64,000 nt of DNA from Cedecea neteri NBRC 105707 = ATCC 33855 (GCF_001571265.1 NZ_BCTL01000004.1:1-64000), one strand, 5' to 3'; shown: positions 36,597-46,284, numbered from the stretch's first letter. The notes: a model not told the origin generated them from the sequence alone. Numbers and translations are program-made.

Positions 36597-36943
36597 TCCC
36601 GGCAGTGGCGTAAAAAGTCGGCCAGCACCAGCGCATGGTTCTGGCCGGTATTTTTGGCGCCATACAGCAACGTCAGCGTGCCGCTATCGCCGTGTCGGGC
36701 AAGCGCCTGGGCTGCGTCCTGATGTTGCCTAAGCTCTTGCCTGTAGAGTTCGCTGAACGCGGCAAAGTCGATAGTTTCGCCATGAAAGGCTTTGCGTAGT
36801 TCGTTCGAGGGCGCCAGTTCCTTCGGCCATTCATCGTAGCGCAGGTCGCTTTTTTTCATCCCTCTCGGCCACAGTCTGTCTACCAGCACCCGGTAGCCGT
36901 CATCCCCGGCCGGAGCTTCATAGACTCGTTTACAGCGGATCAT
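36590..36943 (-). CDS. yeaO: DUF488 family protein YeaO
   Basis: The 117-residue product (MIRCKRVYEAPAGDDGYRVL, then RLWPRGMKK and AKNTGQNHALVLADFL) matches E. coli YeaO of the DUF488 family. No activity is firmly known. In E. coli it neighbours nimT/nimR; here three other genes have come between them. It overlaps the DUF523 gene start by 4 bases, so these two form an operon. Confidence 0.88.
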   Translation of the reverse strand: MIRCKRVYEAPAGDDGYRVLVDRLWPRGMKKSDLRYDEWPKELAPSNELRKAFHGETIDFAAFSELYRQELRQHQDAAQALARHGDSGTLTLLYGAKNTGQNHALVLADFLRHCRDQ

Positions 36944-37443
36944 GCCTTCTCCTTATCGACGTCTTCTAGCCTGCTTAACAGCTGCGGGATCTGATGCTCG
37001 GCAAAGACTTCGATGCCGTGCTGACGCAACAGCGCTGCCGCCACGCCCTGACCCGGTACTGTTTTACCTGCAAAGTGACCATCATAAATTTTCTGGCTGC
37101 CGCAGGTCGGGCTACCGTCGGTAAGAATAGCAAAGCGACAGTTATTCTCCTGGGCGGTTTGCAGCGCGAGCCAGGCGGCAAGAAGATAAGATTCAGTGAC
37201 GTCCGTGCCGTCGCTCTCAAGAATGGCTGCGCGACCGAGAAATGCGGCGTCACCGTCGCCTCCGCTAAGTTCGGCGGGAAGACGGGGCGTTGGAAGCCCG
37301 GCCGCGAGTTCAGGGCAGTGGATAACCAGGCGACCTTCATCCTGCAGGCGGGCGAGGGCCGCGCCAGTTTGTGATTTTTCGCTGCCGTTATAGCGGACTT
37401 TGAACCCCATCAGGCAGGCGCTAACCAGTATTTTTGCTTTCAT
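36940..37443 (-). CDS. DUF523 family protein
   Basis: The 167-residue cytoplasmic protein with the DUF523 hallmarks: SACLMGFKVRYNG near the start, CPELAAGLPTPR, and a conserved cysteine in LTDGSPTCGS. Conserved cysteines suggest metal or redox chemistry, but the function is not established. It is co-transcribed with yeaO (4-base overlap). Confidence 0.87.
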   Translation of the reverse strand: MKAKILVSACLMGFKVRYNGSEKSQTGAALARLQDEGRLVIHCPELAAGLPTPRLPAELSGGDGDAAFLGRAAILESDGTDVTESYLLAAWLALQTAQENNCRFAILTDGSPTCGSQKIYDGHFAGKTVPGQGVAAALLRQHGIEVFAEHQIPQLLSRLEDVDKEKA

Positions 37444-37606
37444 TGTTTTTTATCGACGAAGTGAACCCGACACGTTACTACATTGTTTGCCTTGCCGGAT
37501 AGAGGCTAAGGCCTGCCAATTTTTGCGGTTGTCAGCGTGGAGTAAACAGCCTACTCTATGATTCCTTATGTTGTTCTCTTCCCTCAAACATAAGGCCAAC
37601 CAAAGC

Positions 37607-38314
37607 ATGTCTGACACACAGTTGAAATCCACTTTACGTATTGCGCTTGTCGGCGATTATAACCCGGCGGTGATTGCTCATCAGGCCATTCCTCAGGCGT
37701 TAGATAATGCGGCCGCCGCACTTGGCGTCGGCGCGGATTATGACTGGGTTTCCTCGCTGGACGTGACCAGCCCTGAGGATCTGGTGGGCTACGACGCAAT
37801 CTGGTGCGTGCCTTCCAGCCCTTATCTGAATGAAGATGCCGCCTACCTTGCCGTTCGCTTCGCGCGAGAAAACGGGGTGCCTTTCCTCGGCACCTGCGCC
37901 GGGTTCCAGTATACGGTGGTGGAATATGCGCGTAACGTGCTCGGCTGGGCGGATGCGGGCCACGCGGAAACCGCCAGCGAAGGGCGCCTGGTGATTGGCC
38001 GCCTGAGCTGCTCGCTGGTGGAAGTTTCAGACAAGATCGCGCTGCTGGCCGACTCCATTGTCGGGCGTGCCTATGGTGAGACGGAAATTGAAGAGGGCTA
38101 TCACTGCAATTACGGTATCGCGGAACTGTTTGCCACCGCGCTTGCCGATGAGCCGTTGAAGCCGACCGGCTGGGATAAACAGGGCGAGATACGCGCGGTT
38201 GAACTTCAGGGGCACCCATTCTTTGTGGCAACGCTGTTCCAGCACGAACGCAATGCGCTGAAAGGCAAACCTTCCCCGCTGGTTGAGGCTTTCCTCGCCG
38301 CTGCGGAGAGATAA
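37607..38314 (+). CDS. Class I glutamine-amidotransferase-like protein related to the CTP synthase C-terminus
   Basis: The 235-residue product from ATG 37607. It carries the amidotransferase nucleophile elbow GTCAGFQ with Cys97 and a late ELQGHPFF segment. It corresponds to the free-standing family described as CTP synthase C-terminal region-related (some members are selenoproteins; here the codon is ordinary Cys). No synthase domain accompanies it, so the ammonia acceptor is unknown. It is divergent from the DUF523/yeaO pair. Confidence 0.82.
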   Translation: MSDTQLKSTLRIALVGDYNPAVIAHQAIPQALDNAAAALGVGADYDWVSSLDVTSPEDLVGYDAIWCVPSSPYLNEDAAYLAVRFARENGVPFLGTCAGFQYTVVEYARNVLGWADAGHAETASEGRLVIGRLSCSLVEVSDKIALLADSIVGRAYGETEIEEGYHCNYGIAELFATALADEPLKPTGWDKQGEIRAVELQGHPFFVATLFQHERNALKGKPSPLVEAFLAAAER

Positions 38315-38332
38315 AAAAGGAAGGCCCCTCAC

Positions 38333-38366
38333 CCCAACCCTCTCCCCAAAGGGGCGAGGGGGAAAA
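38333..38366. repeat. CCCTCACCC palindromic repeat, copy 2 (single arm)
   Basis: CCCTCACCCCAACCCTCTCCCCAAAGGGGCGAGGGGGAAAA matches the reverse complement of the right arm of 19479-19582, with the same GGGGCGAGGGGGAAAA tail. It forms a hairpin CCCTCTCCCC/GGGGCGAGGG directly after the amidotransferase-like gene and could act as a terminator. Confidence 0.7.
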
Positions 38367-38462
38367 TAGGTGCTAAAAACAAGAAGTGAATCTGCGGGTT
38401 AATTCAGTGCCGGGCATAAAGCGAGGCACTGTACTGGCTTAAATCGCATCACGATCTTCGCT

Positions 38463-39203
38463 TTAACGAGGCTTGGTCGCCCGAAGAATTAAAAAGGCCG
38501 GGCGGCGCATTTCTTTGGACAGCCGTGGGTGCTGCGCAAGGGTTTCCTCTGTGGGCTTGGTTTCGAGCATTCGGGTGAGGGCAAACCCGCTGTCGAGCAA
38601 GGTATTCACATAGGTTTCCGTGGTGCGGTGATATTTTTTCACATCCTCCACGAACCAACTGGTGTGGCGTAAGCCTTGCTGATGGTAGTGATTGACCGGC
38701 CAGATAACCTCTTCTTTATACGGCTGCCAGCCTACCGGGAAAGCGGTGCATATCGGATGTTCCACAGAGAAGATAAACTCCCCGCCGGGTTTTAACGCGG
38801 CAAAGATCGTATTGCTCAGACGGGCAAAATCTTCAATGTAGTGCAACGCCAGCGACGAAATAGCCAGATCCCAGGTTTCACCCTCCGGTGAGAACTGCTC
38901 CAGCGGTAAATTGTGGTAGCTGATGTTTGCGTCCTGTGTGGCGGCACGCGCCTGGGCCAGCATTTTTTCCGAGATATCATAACCGATCACGCTTGCCGCC
39001 CCGTGGGCGCGGGCGAAGCGGGCAAAGTCGCCAAAGCCGCAGCCCAGGTCGAGGATCTTCAGGCCATCCAGCGCGGGCAGAAGGGAGTAAAGCTCGGGGA
39101 TCTCCAGCAGCCCGTTAAGGCCGGAGTCCTGCTCCCGTAACTGGCGGTAATTTTCAAAAAATACCGGGTCGTCAAAAATGTTCTGCGGTGATGATGATGC
39201 CAT
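38463..39203 (-). CDS. Class I SAM-dependent methyltransferase
   Basis: The 246-residue product from ATG 39203, preceded by GGAGGATC; the frame stays open far upstream inside nimT, and that part is not used. Motif I is LKILDLGCGFGDFARFA, motif II WDLAISSLALHYIED, and motif III LKPGGEFIFSVEHP. The family includes small-molecule and tRNA methyltransferases; no substrate can be assigned. It starts 34 bases after nimT on the same strand. Confidence 0.88.
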   Translation of the reverse strand: MASSSPQNIFDDPVFFENYRQLREQDSGLNGLLEIPELYSLLPALDGLKILDLGCGFGDFARFARAHGAASVIGYDISEKMLAQARAATQDANISYHNLPLEQFSPEGETWDLAISSLALHYIEDFARLSNTIFAALKPGGEFIFSVEHPICTAFPVGWQPYKEEVIWPVNHYHQQGLRHTSWFVEDVKKYHRTTETYVNTLLDSGFALTRMLETKPTEETLAQHPRLSKEMRRPAFLILRATKPR

Positions 39204-39237
39204 TCGATCCTCCTTGTGGGTCTGTTCAGGCTGCGGC

Positions 39238-40428
39238 TTACTCCGCCGCGCCGATCTCTTTCTGGCGCCCAGCATAAGCCCCAAAAATGCCCATGACGAC
39301 AGAAAGTAGTGCGCAACCCAATAAAGGAATCGCCCAACTGCCCGTAACATCATGGATTTTACCCATCACCGGTGGGCCGAAGGCGGCCAGAAGATAGCCC
39401 ACGCACTGCGCCATACCGGACAGCGCCGCTGCCTGATGCGCGGAGCCGGTGCGCATACCTATGAACGAGAGTCCGAGGATCATCGCCGCACCAGAGCCAA
39501 ATCCGCCGAGCGACACCCAGAAGATAGAGAAGGCCGGCAGCAGCCACAGGCCGAGCGTCGCCATACACCACAGCAGCGCCATCAGAGCGGCAATCCCACG
39601 TTGGTCTTTCAGGCGGCTGAGGATCAGGCCAACAAACAGCCCCGGAATGGCGGTGGCGAGCTGCAGAATGCCGTGTATCGACCCGGCTTCGGCTTCGTTG
39701 TAGCCGTGGCTGATCAGAATGGAAGGTAGCCAGCCGATAATCACGTAATACACAAGCGAGTTAATGCCGAGATACAGCGTAACCTGCCAGGCCAGCGGCG
39801 AAGACCAGATGCCGCGGCTGTGCAGCGCCGGGTTGCCGGAAAGGTTCATCACGGTGCTGCTGCCAAGCTGCGGTAGCCAGACGATCAGCGCCAGCAGCGG
39901 GAAGATCATCAGCGACAGCATCGCGCCGGACCAGCCAAAACCGTGCAGGGCAATTGGTACCACCATCACGGAGCCCAGCGCGGCGGCCACGCCCATCGTC
40001 AGTGAGTAAGCGCCGGTGAGTTTGGCAACCTGGCCGGGGAAGTCGCGCTTAAGCAGGCTGGGCAGCAGCACGTTGCCCATCGCTATCCCGCAGCCGATGA
40101 TGGCCGTGCCGATATACAGCAGCGCGGCGTGGCCTGCAGAACGCAAGGCAATCCCGGCGCAAATAATCAGCAACGCGCCAAACAGGCTGCGCTCGGTGCC
40201 AAAGCGGCGGGCGATCCCGGCGGCTAGCGGGGAAACAACCGCAAAGGCCAGCAGGGGCAGGGTGGTTAAAATCCCGATCTGCGCGGTGGATAGAGCAAGC
40301 GCATCGCGCACCATGTCCAGCAGAGGTGCCGCGCCGGTGAAGGTGACGCGCAGGGTAGTGGCAATCATCAGAATGCCGAGCAGAAGCAGAGCGCGGCTCT
40401 TCTTGCTCGCTGAAGTCGTGGAAGTCAT
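39238..40428 (-). CDS. nimT: 2-nitroimidazole/cyanate-type MFS transporter NimT (YeaN)
   Basis: Inner-membrane MFS protein of the CynX/NimT branch, 396 residues from ATG 40428 (MTSTTSASKKSRALLLLG); ten codons upstream are not conserved. About 12 hydrophobic segments are seen. Its E. coli orthologue exports 2-nitroimidazole and is controlled by the adjacent AraC-type NimR, and here too a nimR-like gene is divergent 98 bases away. Assignment rests on sequence resemblance plus this arrangement. Confidence 0.87.
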   Translation of the reverse strand: MTSTTSASKKSRALLLLGILMIATTLRVTFTGAAPLLDMVRDALALSTAQIGILTTLPLLAFAVVSPLAAGIARRFGTERSLFGALLIICAGIALRSAGHAALLYIGTAIIGCGIAMGNVLLPSLLKRDFPGQVAKLTGAYSLTMGVAAALGSVMVVPIALHGFGWSGAMLSLMIFPLLALIVWLPQLGSSTVMNLSGNPALHSRGIWSSPLAWQVTLYLGINSLVYYVIIGWLPSILISHGYNEAEAGSIHGILQLATAIPGLFVGLILSRLKDQRGIAALMALLWCMATLGLWLLPAFSIFWVSLGGFGSGAAMILGLSFIGMRTGSAHQAAALSGMAQCVGYLLAAFGPPVMGKIHDVTGSWAIPLLGCALLSVVMGIFGAYAGRQKEIGAAE

Positions 40429-40526
40429 GTGTGGGTGTCCTGAAAAACGGTAAGGCAAAGATACACGCTTCTGCCTTTTTACGAATCAAGCTAAAATGAC
40501 AGATTATCGCTAAATTCGGACATGCT

Positions 40527-41327
40527 ATGGAACGTGACCTGGATCTCGAAGGCTTTGACCCGGACAGCATCGTGACGCCCGCGCTGGCGTTTCGCATTCG
40601 CGCCGCGCAAACCTACAACGAAAAGCCCATTCACACCCACCGAAAAGGGCAGCTGATTCTGGCGCTCCACGGCGGTATCACCAGCGAAGTGACCAACTCG
40701 ATGTGGATGGTGCCGCCGCAGTATGCTGTCTGGGTACCGGGACAGATGCCGCACAGCAACCGGGTGACGGCAGACGCGCGGCTCTGCTTTTTGTTTATTG
40801 AACCTGATGCGATCGCCATGCCGCAGGAGTGTTGCGCGCTGAAGATCTCGCCGCTGGTGCGGGAACTGATTCTGCGTTTGTCTAACGTTGCCCATGAACA
40901 TCTTGGCTGCGCGCCCATTCAACGGCTGGTTCAGGTGCTGTTTGATGAACTTCCCCATCAGCCGGTTGAGCAGCTCCAGTTGCCTATCTCCTCACACCCA
41001 AAAATACGTGCGATGACGGACAGTATGGCGAAAAACCTGAAACAGAAGAAAACGCTGGCCCAGTGGGCCGACGACATGGCGATGAGCGAGCGTAATCTTG
41101 CCCGGCTGGTGGTGAAAGAAACGGGGTTGAGTTTTTTACGCTGGCGGCAGCAGATGCAGCTCATCGTTGCGCTACGGTATTTGATAAGCGGGATGACCGT
41201 GCAAAATGTGGCGGAGTTGCTGGGCTATGATTCCACCACGGCGTTTATTACCATGTTTAAAAAGGCGCTCGGTACCACGCCAGGGCGCTATCTGAGCACC
41301 CTGGCCGGGGACGATTTTACAGACTAG
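40527..41327 (+). CDS. nimR: AraC-family regulator NimR (YeaM)
   Basis: The 266-residue transcription factor has an N-terminal cupin-like sensor domain (HTHRKGQLILALHGGI) and a C-terminal AraC double helix-turn-helix (LAQWADDMAMSERNLARLV and VQNVAELLGYDSTTAFITMF). It is divergent from nimT, the target of its E. coli orthologue. It converges on the chemoreceptor gene, overlapping its end by 11 bases. Confidence 0.87.
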   Translation: MERDLDLEGFDPDSIVTPALAFRIRAAQTYNEKPIHTHRKGQLILALHGGITSEVTNSMWMVPPQYAVWVPGQMPHSNRVTADARLCFLFIEPDAIAMPQECCALKISPLVRELILRLSNVAHEHLGCAPIQRLVQVLFDELPHQPVEQLQLPISSHPKIRAMTDSMAKNLKQKKTLAQWADDMAMSERNLARLVVKETGLSFLRWRQQMQLIVALRYLISGMTVQNVAELLGYDSTTAFITMFKKALGTTPGRYLSTLAGDDFTD

Positions 41328-42852
41328 CCAGCTTAAACTGGGAGACGGCGGTATTCAGTTCGTAGGTCTGCGCCAGCAGCGACTCGGCGGCTTCTGAGGC
41401 CTGGTTCACCATCGCCGCATTTTGCTGGGTGGTGACATCCATCTGGCTGATGGCCGTGCTGACCTGCTCAATGCCGCTGCTTTGCTCATCGCTGGCGTGA
41501 GTGATTTCGACCATCAGGGCGGCCACGCGCTTAACGTCCTGCACCACGGTGTTGATGGTTTTGCCCGCTTCGTTAACCAGCTTACTGCCGCTGGCCACCT
41601 GATTCACCGAATCTTCAATCAGCTCTTTAATCTCTTTAGCCGCACTGGCGCTGCGCTGGGCGAGGCTACGAACCTCCCCGGCAACGACTGCAAAACCACG
41701 TCCCTGGTCACCTGCCCGGGCGGCTTCCACCGCCGCGTTTAGCGCCAGAATGTTGGTCTGGAAAGCGATGCTGTCGATGACGCCAATAATGTCGGTTATC
41801 TTGTTGGCGGAGCTTGAGATGCCGTCCATAGTTTCCACGACCTGTGCCACGACCGCGCCGCCCTGTTCCGCGCTTCTTGAGGCGGTATTCGCCAGCTGGC
41901 TGGCGCTCTGGGCATTTTCTGCGTTTTGCTTAACCGTGGCGGTCATCTCTTCCATCGACGAGGCCGTTTGCTCCAGCGCGCTGGCCTGTTCTTCGGTGCG
42001 GGAGGCCAGGTCAATATTGCCGCTGGCAATTTCGCTGGAACGGGTGGAAATCTGATTACTGCTCTCGTGAACCAGGTGGATGACCATGGTTAACTGCTGG
42101 CACATGGTTTCCATCGCCGCCATCACGCTGGTTCTGTCGCCGTCGCGGACTTTCACTTCGCAGGTGAGATCCCCGCAGGCTACGGCGTTGGCAATTTCGG
42201 CCACTTCGCTCGGTTCTCCGCCGAGCGAACGGAAAATGGTGCGGTGTACCCACCAGCCGACAACCAGCAGCAGTAAAACGGCGGCGCCTGAGCCAATCAG
42301 CTGCCATTGCGTCGAGTTAGCGCTGCTGTGCCGGGCTTTTTCTACCGCATTGTCGGCATACTCTGCGGAAGCTTTGACGAAGGATTCAATGCCTTTCTGA
42401 TGGGCGAAGAAGTCTTTATCGGCCGCTTTCAGCTTTTCAAACAGCGGCGTCGGGGCGCCCGAACGAATAAGCTCCACCAGGTCATTGGCATCTTTAATCA
42501 TCGCCATCCCCGCCTTGTACTGCTCCCCGAGCAGGTTTTCCTGAAGCTCTGGCGGCAGAGTACTTTTCCAGTAATCGACACGCTGGTGCCACTGTGCGCT
42601 CAGGCGTTTGATCTCCGCATCGGCCTGGTCGACGCTGAGCGTGCCTTCAACCACGCGCGAGAGCACCAGGCGCAGCTCAATCAGGTAAACCGGCGCGGGC
42701 TTGATGTCAGACATCAAATCCTTTGCCAGCAGGCCGCTTTCGGTACTTTGGGCACTTCGGTGGCTGCCGTAGAGTGAAATGGCGGTAACCAGGGCGGACA
42801 TCAAAATCGAACAGCAAATTAATAACAACAAATTGTGAGCCAGTGATTTCAT
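41317..42852 (-). CDS. Methyl-accepting chemotaxis protein
   Basis: Inner-membrane chemoreceptor, 511 residues from ATG 42852 (GAGAGG upstream). TM1 is at about 8-28, a periplasmic four-helix-bundle sensor about 30-183, TM2 about 185-205, then HAMP and the signalling hairpin with the conserved tip NILALNAAVEAARAGDQGRG. It ends AVSQFKLASL, without the NWETF-type methylation-enzyme tether of Tar/Tsr. It is divergent from a polar amino acid ABC operon, so an amino acid or its binding protein is a plausible stimulus. The ligand is not known. Confidence 0.93.
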   Translation of the reverse strand: MKSLAHNLLLLICCSILMSALVTAISLYGSHRSAQSTESGLLAKDLMSDIKPAPVYLIELRLVLSRVVEGTLSVDQADAEIKRLSAQWHQRVDYWKSTLPPELQENLLGEQYKAGMAMIKDANDLVELIRSGAPTPLFEKLKAADKDFFAHQKGIESFVKASAEYADNAVEKARHSSANSTQWQLIGSGAAVLLLLVVGWWVHRTIFRSLGGEPSEVAEIANAVACGDLTCEVKVRDGDRTSVMAAMETMCQQLTMVIHLVHESSNQISTRSSEIASGNIDLASRTEEQASALEQTASSMEEMTATVKQNAENAQSASQLANTASRSAEQGGAVVAQVVETMDGISSSANKITDIIGVIDSIAFQTNILALNAAVEAARAGDQGRGFAVVAGEVRSLAQRSASAAKEIKELIEDSVNQVASGSKLVNEAGKTINTVVQDVKRVAALMVEITHASDEQSSGIEQVSTAISQMDVTTQQNAAMVNQASEAAESLLAQTYELNTAVSQFKLASL

Positions 42853-43145
42853 TTTGCCTCTCCTATTATTTGAAAAGCTTATCGGCGAGAGGGAGGGGAA
42901 CTTTTCCATCGAATCTGAAAACTCCTGCCTCAGTCACAAATTTATGCCTGAAACGGGGCATTTTTTATTTTTAAAATAATCACTTAACTTAATTATTTGT
43001 TAAATCTATAAGTAAAAGATTTAACGCTGTTTTAACTAATATGTTTTCTGCATATGCAATGCAGGATTAAGCATTGGCGAGGGGAGGACGCTTGTGCGAG
43101 CGTAAAGACATAGCTCGCTCACAGACGGGATAACAAGGAAAATCA

Positions 43146-44003
43146 ATGGCACAGGTAAAGGCTTTAACGCACACAACTTCACACGCTACGACACAACGTA
43201 AATTAACGCTCTCTGCTTTGGTTCTGGCCCTGTCCGGCCTGGCCTCCGCCGCGGTTCACGCAGACCAGTTGGCGGATATTCAAAAAGCGGGAGTGGTTAA
43301 AGTGGCTACTTTTGACGCAAATCCACCTTTTGGCTCTATAGATGCTAAAACGCACGATATCGTGGGCTATGACGTTGATTTCGCGAAGGCACTGGCTAAA
43401 TCCCTGGGCGTTAAGCTTGAGCTGGTGGCCACCAACCCGGCGAACCGTATTCCGCTTCTGCAGTCCGGTAAGGTCGATCTTATCGTGGCGGATATCACGA
43501 TTACGCCGGAACGCGCCCAGGTGGTCGATTTCTCTACCCCTTATTTTGTGACCGGACAGCAGTTCCTGGTCCCGGCATCCGGGCCGGATAAGCTTGATGA
43601 TTACGCAAAAGGGCGCGTGGGTGCGGTAAAAGGCACCACCGGAGAACAGGCGCTGGTGCAGCGTTTCCCGTCAATTCGAGTGCTTTCTTATGATGATATC
43701 CCGCTGGCTTTTACCGCGTTGCGCAACGGTAACGTCCAGGCAATCACTCAGGACAGCACTATTCTTGCCGGGCTGCTGGCCGAAGCGCCGGATAAGGCGA
43801 AGTTTAAAATTCTGCCGGACTTGCTGAGCAAGGAAGAGATTGGCGTTGGCGTGAAGAAAGGGGAGCCAGCCCTTTTGAAAGCGGTTAACGACGAGCTGGT
43901 GAAGCTGGAACAACATGGCCAGGCAGAGCAAATCTACAACGCCTGGTTTGGCCCGGACAGCAAAACCCCGCAGCCGCGCAGCTTTAAAATTGTAGCCAAA
44001 TAA
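43146..44003 (+). CDS. Polar amino acid ABC transporter substrate-binding protein
   Basis: The 285-residue periplasmic binding protein (SBP_bac_3) has an unusually long signal peptide (about 39 residues, ending AAVHA). The mature start DQLADIQKAGVVKVATFDAN, then GYDVDFAKALAKSLG and DLIVADITITPERAQVVDFS, are hallmarks of PAAT receptors. The exact ligand (glutamate, aspartate or other) is not readable. It is the first gene of a four-gene operon; the ATPase starts 1 base after its stop. Confidence 0.92.
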   Translation: MAQVKALTHTTSHATTQRKLTLSALVLALSGLASAAVHADQLADIQKAGVVKVATFDANPPFGSIDAKTHDIVGYDVDFAKALAKSLGVKLELVATNPANRIPLLQSGKVDLIVADITITPERAQVVDFSTPYFVTGQQFLVPASGPDKLDDYAKGRVGAVKGTTGEQALVQRFPSIRVLSYDDIPLAFTALRNGNVQAITQDSTILAGLLAEAPDKAKFKILPDLLSKEEIGVGVKKGEPALLKAVNDELVKLEQHGQAEQIYNAWFGPDSKTPQPRSFKIVAK

Positions 44004-44004
44004 T

Positions 44005-44829
44005 ATGTTTAAAAGACCGCCTCATTTGTCCGCAGCTTCGGCTGCGGATTTTTTGCATCTGCAGTCCGCCAGCGTTGAGTTTCGCAAAGCGAGTAAAAAC
44101 TATGGTGAAACTTCCGTCCTGTGCGAGATAGATCTGACGATCGCGGCCGGTGAAGTGGTGGCGATTTGCGGCCCGTCCGGGTCGGGGAAATCCACGCTGA
44201 TAAGGCTGATCAACCAGCTCGAAACCCTCAGCGACGGCGATATCTATATTGACGGGAAACCAACCCGACGGTTAAGCAGCATCACACTTCGCCGCCTACG
44301 AAGCCGGATCGGTTTTGTTTTTCAGCAGTTCAATCTTTATGCCCATCTGACGGCTGAGCAAAACATTACGCTGTCGCTAACTCACGTTCACGGCTGGAAA
44401 CGTGAGGAGGCACATCAGCAGGCTTTGGCGTTGCTGGCCCGGGTTGGGCTCGCCGAAAAAGCGCAGCATTATCCAGCGCAGCTTTCCGGCGGGCAGCAGC
44501 AGCGCGTGGCGATTGCCAGAGCGCTGGCATCATCCCCGCAAATTATTCTGTTTGACGAACCAACGTCGGCTCTCGACCCGGAGATGATCGGTGAAGTTCT
44601 GCAGGTAATGAAGGATCTCGCGCACAGCGGCATTACCATGATTGTGGTCACGCATGAGATGCAGTTTGCGCGTGAAATAGCCGACCGCGTGGTGTTCATT
44701 GACGGAGGCGCCATTCTCGAGCAGTCCGCGCCGGAGCAGTTTTTCCGCTCGCCGCAGCATCCGCGCGCGCGGCGTTTTCTGCAAAAGGTGCTTGACCCGC
44801 TGCATGCCGACGCCAGGGCTGAACCATGA
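44005..44829 (+). CDS. Polar amino acid ABC transporter ATPase
   Basis: The 274-residue ATPase of the PAAT importer: Walker A CGPSGSGKST (55-64), [15 protein letters not shown], Walker B IILFDEPTSALDPEM and switch VTHEMQFAREI. About 20 residues precede the usual family start (MFKRPPHLSAASAADF); a shorter start cannot be excluded. It overlaps the first permease gene by 4 bases. Confidence 0.93.
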   Translation: MFKRPPHLSAASAADFLHLQSASVEFRKASKNYGETSVLCEIDLTIAAGEVVAICGPSGSGKSTLIRLINQLETLSDGDIYIDGKPTRRLSSITLRRLRSRIGFVFQQFNLYAHLTAEQNITLSLTHVHGWKREEAHQQALALLARVGLAEKAQHYPAQLSGGQQQRVAIARALASSPQIILFDEPTSALDPEMIGEVLQVMKDLAHSGITMIVVTHEMQFAREIADRVVFIDGGAILEQSAPEQFFRSPQHPRARRFLQKVLDPLHADARAEP

Positions 44830-45599
44830 ACAGCTATTTTGACTGGGCTGGCGTGCTGACCGGCGCCCCGCGCGCATGGCTTATTTCAGGTTTACTCACC
44901 ACCGCGTGGGTGACGCTCGCCGGGATAATTATCGCTACGCTGTTTGCCGTACTGCTGTTGGGGTTGCGGCTTGCTGGTGGCAGGGCAGGGCGTTACATCA
45001 CCGCAAGCTGGGTCTCAGTTTTTCGCAATACGCCTTTGCTGGTGCAGCTGTTGTTCTGGTATTTCGCCGCGTGGAACGCACTGCCGCAGAGCTGGCGCGG
45101 GTTTATTAACGACGATCACAGCTGGTCTCAGCTGCCCGGCGGCGTCTGGTGGCTGACGCCGGAGTTTCTCTGCGCGGCGTGGGGACTGGGGGTTTTCACC
45201 TCGGCATTTTTGGTGGAGGAGATCCGCAGTGGATTACAGGCGGTGCCGAAGGGGCAAACCGAAGCCGCGCTTTCTCAGGGCTTCTCGGACTGGCAGCTCT
45301 TTCGTACCGTGCTGCTGCCCCAGGGCGTGGTTAATGCCTGGCAACCGGTGGTCGGGCAGTATCTCAATCTGATGAAACTCTCGTCGCTGGCGACGGGGAT
45401 TGGCTTTGCCGAACTCACCAGCCAGGTGCGTCGCATTGAAAGTTATAACGCCCACGCGTTGGGGGCTTTTGCCGCAGGCACGGTGCTTTATCTGCTGCTG
45501 GGGCTGGCAATGAGCGGGCTATTTACGCTCTTTGCGCCAGGGAAACGTGGGCCACGTAAAGCAGGGGGAATAAAACCGGAGGCTCAGCATGATCGCTAA
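44826..45599 (+). CDS. Polar amino acid ABC transporter permease 1 (GltJ-like)
   Basis: The 257-residue inner-membrane permease with about five spans and the HisMQ-type EAA loop AVPKGQTEAALSQGFSDWQL; VSVFRNTPLLVQLLFWYF is typical of GltJ/AapQ-like subunits. It overlaps the second permease by 11 bases; the two likely form a heterodimer. Confidence 0.92.
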   Translation: MNSYFDWAGVLTGAPRAWLISGLLTTAWVTLAGIIIATLFAVLLLGLRLAGGRAGRYITASWVSVFRNTPLLVQLLFWYFAAWNALPQSWRGFINDDHSWSQLPGGVWWLTPEFLCAAWGLGVFTSAFLVEEIRSGLQAVPKGQTEAALSQGFSDWQLFRTVLLPQGVVNAWQPVVGQYLNLMKLSSLATGIGFAELTSQVRRIESYNAHALGAFAAGTVLYLLLGLAMSGLFTLFAPGKRGPRKAGGIKPEAQHDR

Positions 45600-46284
45600 C
45601 GTTTCGGTTATTACCGAGAACCTCGACTATTTGCTTTGGGGGAGAATGGCTCAGGGTGAACCGGGTGGTGTGCTGCTAACGCTGATGATGGCCGTGGGCG
45701 CTGGCGTGCTTGCCCTTGGACTCGGTTTATTGCTGGCCTGTGCTGCCTGGCGTTACGGCGGCATTGTGCGGCGAGCGCTTTTCCTCTGGGCAGATCTTAT
45801 CCGCGGCATTCCGCTGATATTTGTGATCTTCTGGCTCTATTTCCTGCTGCCTGCCATTACCGGACGTGATTTACCGGGGCCACTAACCGTCACGCTGGCG
45901 CTGGCCTGGTTTACCTCTGCGGCGGTGATGTACACCACGCTGGCGGCGCTAAATGCGCTGGCGAAGGGGCAAAGTGAGGCGGCGATCGCCGATGGTTTTA
46001 CGCCGTGGCAAACGCTGAGGCTGGTGCTGTTGCCCCAGGCGCTGCGCAACGCTTTGCCGTCGTTTGCCGGGCTGTTTATCTCACTGATTAAAGACACGTC
46101 GCTGGCGTTTATCGTCAACGTGCCGGAGCTGACAACCGTGGCCGGCCAGGTCAACAGCCGGGTGCAGATTTACCCGGCGGCCATTTTTATTTTTACCGGC
46201 CTGGTCTATTACCTGCTGTGCAGCGCGCTGGCCTGGCGTATTCATCGCTGGCAGCGGCCAGGCGCTACTGCTTACCCACAATAA
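45589..46284 (+). CDS. Polar amino acid ABC transporter permease 2 (GltK-like)
   Basis: The 231-residue inner-membrane permease with [14 protein letters not shown] and the EAA loop [19 protein letters not shown]; partner of the preceding permease. The 3' end overlaps the convergent yeaL by 20 bases. The operon therefore appears inserted beside yeaL relative to E. coli, where yeaL neighbours nimR. Confidence 0.92.
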   Translation: MIANVSVITENLDYLLWGRMAQGEPGGVLLTLMMAVGAGVLALGLGLLLACAAWRYGGIVRRALFLWADLIRGIPLIFVIFWLYFLLPAITGRDLPGPLTVTLALAWFTSAAVMYTTLAALNALAKGQSEAAIADGFTPWQTLRLVLLPQALRNALPSFAGLFISLIKDTSLAFIVNVPELTTVAGQVNSRVQIYPAAIFIFTGLVYYLLCSALAWRIHRWQRPGATAYPQ

